A stretch of 64,000 bases of DNA, from contig JABFRQ010000003.1 of the NCBI GenBank assembly GCA_013141075.1, forward strand, positions 124,001 through 188,000, read 5' to 3'. This document shows positions 51,350 through 58,170 of this stretch, in pieces. Position 1 is the first letter of the stretch; every line of letters begins with the position of its first letter. A program made the translations under genes and the position numbers. The stretch comes from Methylotenera sp. (GTDB lineage: Bacteria; Pseudomonadota; Gammaproteobacteria; Burkholderiales; Methylophilaceae). The notes under the pieces are model-generated. The model was not told the DNA's origin, did no database searches, and saw only the letters and a list, made by a program, of their open reading frames with translations.

Positions 51350-51883
51350 ATGAAAAAGATTTTAGCCTTACTTGCAATTGGTTTAAGCATCAGCTTAGTA
51401 CCATTCGCCGCATCAGCACACGGCCCATCACCACAAAAAGTTGAAAAAATAATGGTCATTAAAGCTGACCCAGCAAAAGTGTGGGCAATTGTTAAAGACT
51501 TTGGCAACATGAGCTGGCACCCAGGCGTTGCAAGCACTAAAGTTGAGAAAAAAGCTGACGAAACTTTTAGAACACTAACATTTAAAGACGGCGGCAATGT
51601 GTATGAAAAATTGCGTAGCGTTGACGATGCTTCTATGAAAATTAAATATGAAATTATCTCAGGCACACTACCACTAACAGACTATAACGCCAGCATTACC
51701 GTGGCTAAAGGCGACAAACCAGGTGAAACAACCGTAACTTGGGTAGGCCGTTTTTACCGTTTATACAAACTTAACCCGCCAATTCCAGCGGGTCAAGATG
51801 ATGCAACAGCCGTTGCCGCCATTACTGGCGTTTTTGATTCTGGCTTAGCTAACTTGAAAAAGGTAGCCGAAGGCTCAAAGTAA
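51350..51883 (+). CDS. secreted SRPBCC-fold protein, MxaD-like
   Basis: 177 residues. A clear signal peptide (1-23, ends FAASA before HG) is followed by a polyketide-cyclase/START-like domain (about 32-172) with VWAIVKDFGNMSWHPGV and FRTLTFKDGG. Periplasmic MxaD, which helps methanol dehydrogenase interact with cytochrome cL, has this architecture, so an MxaD-like role is possible but unproven. RBS CGGAG upstream. Ends at a strong terminator. Confidence 0.85.
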   Translation: MKKILALLAIGLSISLVPFAASAHGPSPQKVEKIMVIKADPAKVWAIVKDFGNMSWHPGVASTKVEKKADETFRTLTFKDGGNVYEKLRSVDDASMKIKYEIISGTLPLTDYNASITVAKGDKPGETTVTWVGRFYRLYKLNPPIPAGQDDATAVAAITGVFDSGLANLKKVAEGSK

Positions 51884-51944
51884 CCAGCCAGGAAGCTGGC
51901 GCAACATCAAAAGCTAAACCATGGTGGAAATTTTGGTAAAACCG

Positions 51945-51974
51945 TGTCATGCTGAACTGGTTTCAGCATCTCAT
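51945..51974. repeat. partial REP-like element
   Basis: TGTCATGCTGAACTGGTTTC then AGCATCTCA, the same GCTGAA/TTCAGC hairpin as the left half of the element at 49215, without a right half. Confidence 0.7.
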
Positions 51975-51992
51975 AACAAAGCGTAAAACTAA

Positions 51993-52024
51993 AAGGGGAT
52001 TGCAAGTTTGCAATCCCCTTTTTT
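51993..52024. terminator. bidirectional-type terminator after MxaD-like gene
   Basis: AAGGGGATTGCAA, 2-base loop, TTGCAATCCCCTT followed by T-run; 13-base perfect stem. Confidence 0.9.
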
Positions 52025-52051
52025 ATGCCTAAGAAATAATCAAGCGGCATA

Positions 52052-52147
52052 TTGTCATTGCGAGCGAAGCGCCATACTGTCATTGCGAGCGAAGCGCGGC
52101 AATCTGCGATATTGTTTTAGATTGCCGCGCTTCGCTCGCAATGACAG
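52052..52147. repeat. REP-like element with GCGAGCGAAGCGC core, one full and one partial copy
   Basis: A partial left arm (52052-52072, TGTCATTGCGAGCGAAGCGC) precedes a complete palindrome (52077-52147) whose right arm ends CGCTCGCAATGACAG. The ends match the other TGTCAT palindromes. Confidence 0.88.
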
Positions 52148-52290
52148 TAACGTAGCCGCGATGCAACGCAGTGGAATCGAAAACACAACACGAACAAGTG
52201 ACAATTTTTGTCAGCAATTATTTAACTCTCGCTACTTAACCTACGAAAATTTGGCAGTTACTTACACTTAAATTTAGCATCAGTTAAGTT

Positions 52291-52340
52291 AATCATAATT
52301 TTAAATTAAATTAAATTAAATAATATTAAATAAAATCAAT
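52291..52340. repeat. A/T-rich AATTA tandem tract
   Basis: TTTTAAATTAAATTAAATTA followed by AATAATATTAAATAAAAT: short tandem AATTA units between the repeats and the sigma-54 promoter. May be bent DNA or an activator-binding region. A TGACAATTTTTGTCA palindrome lies at about 52198-52212. Confidence 0.6.
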
Positions 52341-52383
52341 TAGTTAAGTTGACACTTACAAAAAATCATATAACCAAAAAAAG

Positions 52384-52400
52384 TTGGCACGCCAGTTGCT
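52384..52400 (+). promoter_or_regulatory. sigma-54 promoter of the pilin gene
   Basis: TTGGCACGCCAGTTGCT matches the -24/-12 consensus TGGCAC-N5-TTGC with correct 10-base spacing between the GG (52386-52387) and GC (52398-52399). Transcription should start near 52411, giving a leader of about 100 bases. Pilin genes are often under PilR/sigma-54 control. Confidence 0.88.
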
Positions 52401-52509
52401 AATACTTAACCAAGCGCTGGGATTAACAACGCTTAAGTAACAAAAAAAGATAAGTAGTTGTTTAATTAACCAGTGTAATTTTACTTTATATATTTAAAAG
52501 GATTTTAAA

Positions 52510-52884
52510 ATGAAACAAGTTCAAAAAGGTTTTACCTTAATCGAGTTAATGATAGTTATTGCAATTATCGGTATTTTAGCGGCGGTTGCTTTACCACAGT
52601 ACAAAACGTACACCCAAAAATCTAAAGATACTGCCTGCTTAGCTGAAGCTACTGGCTTAGCACGCGGCGTTACAGCAGCTGTTGCAAATAGTGATGCTGC
52701 TTTACTACCTATCGGAGCAGCATCTGCATGCACTAGCTTCAGCCCAGCTTCAGCTGTTAGGGCAACTGCAGGTACTGCAGGTACTTTACCTGCTCCTGGT
52801 ACTGATTTTACTGCAGTGATTACTGGCGGCTTGAATACTAATGTACGATGCTCTGTAGACACTGGTAATTGTTCGCTTAGCTAG
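52510..52884 (+). CDS. pilA: type IV pilin
   Basis: 124 residues. The leader MKQVQKG is cut before F8, with the N-methylated Phe, Glu5 of the mature protein and a long hydrophobic helix ([20 protein letters not shown]). Four Cys: one early, one mid, and two near the C-terminus (CSVDTGNC) forming a small disulfide loop. It ends in Ser, the acceptor position in group I Pseudomonas pilins. Short for a major pilin. Behind a sigma-54 promoter and followed by a strong terminator and glycosyltransferase-like genes. RBS AAGGA at 52497. Confidence 0.93.
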   Translation: MKQVQKGFTLIELMIVIAIIGILAAVALPQYKTYTQKSKDTACLAEATGLARGVTAAVANSDAALLPIGAASACTSFSPASAVRATAGTAGTLPAPGTDFTAVITGGLNTNVRCSVDTGNCSLS

Positions 52885-52922
52885 CGCGTAGCGAACTGCG
52901 TAAATGTTTTGATTTGCGCAAT

Positions 52923-52952
52923 TAAAAAAGAGGCCTTTTGGCCTCTTTTTTA
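52923..52952 (+). terminator. terminator after pilin gene
   Basis: AAAAAAGAGGCC TTTT GGCCTCTTTTTT, perfect stem with flanking A and T runs. Confidence 0.92.
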
Positions 52953-53041
52953 ATTGCCCACTACATTAACAATCTATCCGTTTAATGACTTGTATGTTAT
53001 GTTGCGCATAGTTCACGTTATCAATCATTAGGATAATTTTT

Positions 53042-54475
53042 ATGCTAAGCATCAGACCTGCCCTTATTTTGCAATTCTTAGCAATGCTGTGCTTTGTTGC
53101 CCTCATCACTTTTTTACCTAGCGTTCAATTTATGCCTAAATTTATCATTTGGTTTAATGATAGGCAACGTCTGGTTGAATTGTTACTACTTGGCTTTGTG
53201 TTGCTAGATGGTATATTGATCGGCTTGGTTGTCAAAAAAGACTTACTAGCCATACCAACAAAATTACGCAATGTTTTTTTTATTTTACTAGCATTAGCCA
53301 GCACCTCAAGTTATTTAGCACAATCGCCAAGGCACGCAATTATAGAAATCAGTGTATTTGCGGGCTTATGTTATTTAAGCTTATTTGTTGCTCGCTTATA
53401 TTATGAAAATAAACAAAAACTCATCCAACAAATTACTGTTGCCTTGTGGGCAAGCATTTTGCTTTATATGCTTTCTTTTTATACAGGCTACATCACCGCA
53501 ATTATTTTTAAAACGCCTTTAAATTGGCCGTTTCCTTTTACTGGGTTTTCTAATATTCGATCATTCAACCAATATCAGCTTTGGGCGCTTGGTTTAATTT
53601 GTTTGCCATTATTGGCGTTTGATCTTAAAAAAAATATGCGTGCTTTTCTAAATATCGCGCTGATTGCTTGGTGGGTTTTATTGTTTTATTCAGCATCACG
53701 CGGTGTGTTACTGGCTTGGCTTGCAGGCATGTTGCTAACAGCCTATGTTTATAAAAAATATGCTCGACCATTTTTACGATTGCAGATTATCAATATAGCT
53801 TTAGGGGTTTGCAGCTACTACTTACTGTTTAAAGTGATTCCTGCTGCAAATGAATCTAGCTTAGTCACAGGAACAATCGCTAGAGAATCTACCGACGATC
53901 GCCTTGAATTATGGCAACAAGCAATAGTTTTAATACGCGAATCACCAATATTTGGCGTTGGGCCTATGCACTACGCTTGGCATAACCCTACCAATGGACA
54001 TCCGCACAATAGCGTATTGCAACTGGCATCAGAATGGGGATTGCTGGCCACTTTGATAATTTTGGCTATTACTGGCTATGGAATGTATTACTGGTTAAAA
54101 AAATTTAGTACGGCTAAGTTGCAGGCAGTAAATAAAGTAGATAGTAATTTAGCTATTTTGTTATTTTTTACCATCATTACTAATGCGGCGTATTCACTAG
54201 TAGATGGCGTGATTGTGACGCCTATCAGCCAAGCATTAATGTTTACGATGCTTGGCCTAATGATTGGGCATTATTGTGATGGGCAACAAAGTAAGTATAG
54301 TAATGAACTCATTAAAAGCAAGTTTCAGTTTAGGCCAATTTTTGCGGCGATTGTACTGGTCGCCATGGTATGGTCAACCTTACCAGAGCTTATCAAAGGA
54401 TTATCTGGGAATGAGAAAGGGTTTTCAATGGGCTACACTGCGGCTGGCCCGCGTTTTTGGCATGAATCAAAATGA
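53042..54475 (+). CDS. O-antigen ligase/PglL-type membrane glycosyltransferase
   Basis: 477 residues with about 10-12 membrane helices and the Wzy_C domain (about 200-370). A large periplasmic loop carries GVGPMHYAWHNPTNGHPHNS at about 305-324, with the His and neighbouring residues typical of WaaL/PglL enzymes. Directly downstream of a pilin ending in Ser, it resembles TfpO/PilO pilin O-glycosyltransferases. O-antigen ligation is the alternative. Separated from pilA by a terminator, so it needs its own promoter. Confidence 0.85.
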   Translation: MLSIRPALILQFLAMLCFVALITFLPSVQFMPKFIIWFNDRQRLVELLLLGFVLLDGILIGLVVKKDLLAIPTKLRNVFFILLALASTSSYLAQSPRHAIIEISVFAGLCYLSLFVARLYYENKQKLIQQITVALWASILLYMLSFYTGYITAIIFKTPLNWPFPFTGFSNIRSFNQYQLWALGLICLPLLAFDLKKNMRAFLNIALIAWWVLLFYSASRGVLLAWLAGMLLTAYVYKKYARPFLRLQIINIALGVCSYYLLFKVIPAANESSLVTGTIARESTDDRLELWQQAIVLIRESPIFGVGPMHYAWHNPTNGHPHNSVLQLASEWGLLATLIILAITGYGMYYWLKKFSTAKLQAVNKVDSNLAILLFFTIITNAAYSLVDGVIVTPISQALMFTMLGLMIGHYCDGQQSKYSNELIKSKFQFRPIFAAIVLVAMVWSTLPELIKGLSGNEKGFSMGYTAAGPRFWHESK

Positions 54476-54535
54476 CTAAATTAGCGTGTACAATAAAGGC
54501 AAACTTAATCTATAAAAATTAAAGGTTGTTTCAAC

Positions 54536-55964
54536 ATGTTAGGCATCAAGTTTTTTGACTTTACGAAATTGCTGGTTATAGCAGCCTATATAGCATTAAT
54601 CACTTTTTTACCTAGTGTTGATTTCATGCCCAACTACATCTACTTTCATGACAGCCAACGACTGCTTGAATTATTATTACTTGCGCTAGTTTTATTTCAC
54701 TCCGTATTACTCAGATTTAATATAAGCAAGTTAACCCCACTAAAAAAAAAGAGCCTCCAATATAGTTTTTATTTACTACTTGCTTTCAGTTTCATCTCAG
54801 TTATTTTAGCAAAATCCCCAAGACACGCTGCCATTGAAGTTTCTATTTTTGCTGGTTTATCATATTTAACTCTCTATATTGTTAACTTATTTAATGAAAA
54901 CAAGGCGTTGCTAATTAAATCGCTAAGTTTCATATTATGGGCGAGCGTAACTCTTTATTTATTTGCTTTTTATGTTGGCTATTTTTCTGCCATTGCTTCT
55001 AACACCCCTCTACATTGGCCTTCGCCTTTTACTGGCTTTAATAACATCCGGTCATTTAACCAATACCAACTTTGGCCTATAGCATTCATTACTCTACCAT
55101 TATTGACTTTTAACCTTAAAAAAATATACAGTTTTGGCTGTACTTTGCACTTTCATGTTGGTGGGTATTACTATTCTACTCGGCTTCTCGTGGCGTTTTG
55201 GTGGCTTGGCTGGTTGGAGTAATTATCACCGCGGCCATCTATAAAAAACATGCTTGGCCGTTTTTACGGATTCAGCTCATTAATATTGCAACTGGCTTTG
55301 CTGGATATTACTTTTTATTTAAAACCATCCCATCATTACAGGGGAGCACTGTAATAACTGGCACCATAGCAAGAGAATCCACTAGCGACCGCACAGCTTT
55401 GTGGTTGGAGTGCCTAAAATTTATACAAGAAAATCCTGTATTTGGTATAGGCCCAATGAATGCGCCTTGGCATAATTCCATAATGCTCCAACCCCATAAT
55501 AGTTTATTGCAACTCGCTTCAGAATGGGGCTTGCCAGCTACTTTTATCATATTAGCAATTGCAGGCTACGGTATCGCTCAATGGCTAAAGAAATTCAATA
55601 TCAATACTCTAGAAAGTCAATCTAGTTTAGATAAAAACTTAGCGGTTATATTATTCTTCACCATAATGACAAATGCCGTATATTCATTAGTTGACGGTGT
55701 GATTGTTATGCCTATCAGCCAAGTACTCATGTTTTCTATGATAGGACTGATGATTGGGCACTACTCATATGATAATTTGCTAGCCCTCAAGAAAGTTACA
55801 AAGTAAAACTCTTTTCATTTTGGAGGTTCTTTGCGCTTCTCACTTTAATTGCCCTTATTTGGTCTACTCTTCCAGAAATCATTCAAGGACTTAGTCGCTA
55901 TCAAAGGGGATTTTCTATGGGGCCAAACACCATCAACCCACGTATTTGGCTACAAATTCGCTAG
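54536..55964 (+). pseudogene. second O-antigen ligase/PglL-like gene, frameshifted
   Basis: Tandem paralogue of the gene at 53042 (ITFLPSV, GFNNIRSFNQYQLWP, IGLMIGHY all correspond). Frame 1 runs 54536 to about 55120. There an A7 run (CTTAAAAAAATATA) replaces the A8 of copy 1, and the reading moves by -1 (CWWVLLFYSASRGVLVAWLVG) to a stop at 55806. A second -1 shift near 55790-55803 restores IALIWSTLPEIIQGLS up to the stop at 55964. Two independent lesions favour decay; sequencing error in homopolymers or slippage control cannot be excluded. Confidence 0.88.
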
Positions 55965-56046
55965 TTGCTATTACTTAAAAGAAAAAAGATATTAATCCGA
56001 CTTAAATTACTAACAGCTTATAACTAACCGCCAATTAATATATAAG

Positions 56047-57204
56047 CTAGCCAGCTCTAGTCCCACCTTTTAACACTACTGCCTTAAACCCGCTTTGCAC
56101 CAATATAAACGCGGCGGCGGAGCTGCGGCGGCCTGTTTGGCAATAGCTGATGTAGGTTTTATTGGGGTCTAAATTTCTGGCGTGTTTGCGAATTTCATCT
56201 AGCGGCAGGTTAATTGCGCCTGTAATATGGTCATGTTCATACTCTGAAGGTAATCGCACATCTGCCCACACCGCGCCTGCATTTACTTGGGCGTTAGCAT
56301 CTGCCATGCTGATTTGCGTAATTAGCGGGGCTTTTAGCAGCTCTACAAAGTCTTTTTTATTGAGGCGTAGCAATTCTCCATCGGCACTCATGGTTACTGT
56401 AGCGTTACGTTTAGCATCTGACACCAAGGCTTCTTCGCCAAAGGCGCTGCCTTCTTGCAGCTCAGCTAATATTACAATGGGCTGGTTAGCATCTACCACC
56501 CGGCTTACAACAGCCGCGCCACTTTGAATTAAGTAGTAATAATCTCCCGCGCTGCCTTGCTTAACCATCACCTGCCCAGCCTTGACAGGCACACTGGTCA
56601 TGCGTTTAAACATTTCTTCAACATTGGCAGTAGGTAGCTGGCTGAACACACCTTTTTGCAGGTTAAATGCACTAAATACGCCCGTATCGCTCATCCATTC
56701 ACCTGTTGTACGTGTTTTAGGTGCGATATTATCTGCTATGCTTGGGTTATCTTCTTGAATAATTTCTGGCGTGATTTTAGGTATGACTTTTGATGCAGCT
56801 TTTGGCTTTTCTGCTATTTTTTCTTGAGGTGGTTTAGGCGCAATTTCTGCATGTGATAACTGATCCCACGTCATCATAATGTCGAGCAAATCCATATCAA
56901 TACGCAAAACTTCTATATTGGTTTTAGCAACTGCGTTTTTAATATTGGCGTGGTTATTGAAAGGTTGTTTTGCGGCTTCAGAACCACCCTGCATCACCAT
57001 ATTTTCATTCTCAAAATGCAACTCTAACTCACCTGAAATAAGATAAAGCGCCTGTGCAGACCGCGCCACATTCATGCGTAACGGGTCAATATCTTTATTA
57101 ACCGTTTCTATAAAGCATAGCGAGGCAAGCTCTTTTTTGCGGCCAGCAGAAAGCCTTGCGATTGGTTCTAGCTGCTCAAATAATGTTTGGTCGGCAATTG
57201 CCAT
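56047..57204 (-). CDS. cyclic-nucleotide-binding and rhodanese-domain protein
   Basis: 385 residues. A degenerate N-terminal CNB-like region (about 5-112) and a Pro/Lys-rich linker (about 120-165) precede a good cyclic-nucleotide-binding domain (about 185-300) with phosphate cassette FGEEALVSDAKRNATV. A C-terminal rhodanese domain (about 308-385) has the active Cys in SYCQTGRRSS. Soluble. Probably couples cAMP/cGMP to a sulfur or redox output; no DNA-binding domain. Last of three genes on the minus strand with a phosphodiesterase-like protein and a cyclase. Confidence 0.88.
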   Translation of the reverse strand: MAIADQTLFEQLEPIARLSAGRKKELASLCFIETVNKDIDPLRMNVARSAQALYLISGELELHFENENMVMQGGSEAAKQPFNNHANIKNAVAKTNIEVLRIDMDLLDIMMTWDQLSHAEIAPKPPQEKIAEKPKAASKVIPKITPEIIQEDNPSIADNIAPKTRTTGEWMSDTGVFSAFNLQKGVFSQLPTANVEEMFKRMTSVPVKAGQVMVKQGSAGDYYYLIQSGAAVVSRVVDANQPIVILAELQEGSAFGEEALVSDAKRNATVTMSADGELLRLNKKDFVELLKAPLITQISMADANAQVNAGAVWADVRLPSEYEHDHITGAINLPLDEIRKHARNLDPNKTYISYCQTGRRSSAAAFILVQSGFKAVVLKGGTRAG

Positions 57205-57240
57205 TTTGTAACCTTAAGATTTGATGGTACAAGTTGGATA

Positions 57241-58008
57241 TTACAAACTAAATATTTGGTGCTTATTTAGCGCGTGTATCGGCATAGTTAAATGGCTTTC
57301 GGCAATTTCTTGCATAATGCTTTCACCTTCGCCAGGTTTTAAGTGCGTAATAAACACTTTAATATTTTGATGTTTTAGTTTACCCAACTCAGCCACCAGC
57401 AACGATGGGCATAAGTGCTTTGAAAGTTTTGCGAGTTCAATTTCACTATTGCTAAAAGCGGTTTCTATAATTAAATATTTTAGATTATTGATGTTATTTA
57501 CGACCTGCCAAAGTGCATCGCAAGTGGTGGTGTCGCCCGTAAACACCAAGCTGGCTGCGCCGCTATCTATTTGGTACCCTGTTGCTGAAACCACGTGGTT
57601 AGCGGGCAATGCAGTAATGTTGCGGCCGTTGAAGGTAAGCGTTTCACCTAGTTTTACTTCGTTATAAAGCAAAAATGGCTGGGTCACATCTGGAATGGTA
57701 TTAAAGTCTGGCCAGACCTTCCAATTAAAAATATGCGTGCGCAAAGTGGCAATGGTTTCCGCACTAGCATGCACGGTTACTGGCGCGGCGCGTATGCCCA
57801 TGACCGTATCAAGCAGCAGCGGAATGAACGCTATGTGATCTAAATGCGAGTGTGTAATAAAAATATGGTCAATTTTCAACAATTCATCTAAAGATAAATC
57901 GCCCACACCTGTGCCAGCGTCTATCAAAATATCGCTATCTATAAGCATGGATGTGGTGCGCAACTCGCCGCCTATGCCGCCGCTACAACCTAGAATTTTT
58001 ATTTGCAT
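57241..58008 (-). CDS. MBL-fold cyclic-nucleotide phosphodiesterase-like protein
   Basis: 255 residues. Metallo-beta-lactamase motif THSHLDHIAF (about 52-61), metal-binding Asp in VFTGDTTTCD, and the late His in VFITHLKPGEG. The layout resembles class II 3',5'-cyclic-nucleotide phosphodiesterases, and the flanking cyclase and CNB genes support this. An RNase Z-like role is the alternative. 36 bases before the CNB-rhodanese gene. Confidence 0.83.
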   Translation of the reverse strand: MQIKILGCSGGIGGELRTTSMLIDSDILIDAGTGVGDLSLDELLKIDHIFITHSHLDHIAFIPLLLDTVMGIRAAPVTVHASAETIATLRTHIFNWKVWPDFNTIPDVTQPFLLYNEVKLGETLTFNGRNITALPANHVVSATGYQIDSGAASLVFTGDTTTCDALWQVVNNINNLKYLIIETAFSNSEIELAKLSKHLCPSLLVAELGKLKHQNIKVFITHLKPGEGESIMQEIAESHLTMPIHALNKHQIFSL

Positions 58009-58026
58009 AATGGTTACTTTACTTTA

Positions 58027-58170
58027 CGGGCAACTTTATCAATACAATTTTCGTCATTATACTGCGTTGCTCACAAAAAAATAACTCCTTATATATCAAG
58101 CATATACCGCGTCGTTATTTTTTTCTCGCGCCTTGTCTAATTTAGAAACTTATATTGATAAAGCTGCCCT
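58027..58170. mobile_element. MITE-like palindromic element between cyclase and phosphodiesterase genes
   Basis: Terminal inverted repeats GGGCAACTTTATCAATA (58028-58044) and TATTGATAAAGCTGCCC (58153-58169) differ at one position. Inner inverted repeats AAAAAAATAAC (58075-58085) and GTTATTTTTTT (58114-58124) are perfect. TA lies on both sides (58025-58026 and 58171-58172), as in Tc1/mariner-IS630-type insertions. The right end abuts the cyclase stop codon. No coding capacity. Confidence 0.7.

Larger units (their letters stand above)
51884..52509. other. intergenic region with repeats, terminator and pilin promoter
   Basis: 626 bases without a gene. In order: a partial REP-like element (51945-51974), a terminator (51993-52024), REP-like elements (52052-52147), an A/T-rich stretch, a sigma-54 promoter (52384-52399) and a leader of about 100 bases before the pilin gene. 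Confidence 0.75.

Noticed and set aside
50894..52147. CRISPR array
   Set aside because: Repeats are long, palindromic and directly abutting, with no unique spacers and no cas genes.
54536..55806. Two separate overlapping genes (54536-55222 and 55198-55806)
   Set aside because: Alignment with the intact copy at 53042 shows both are parts of one gene split by a one-base deletion in an A run.
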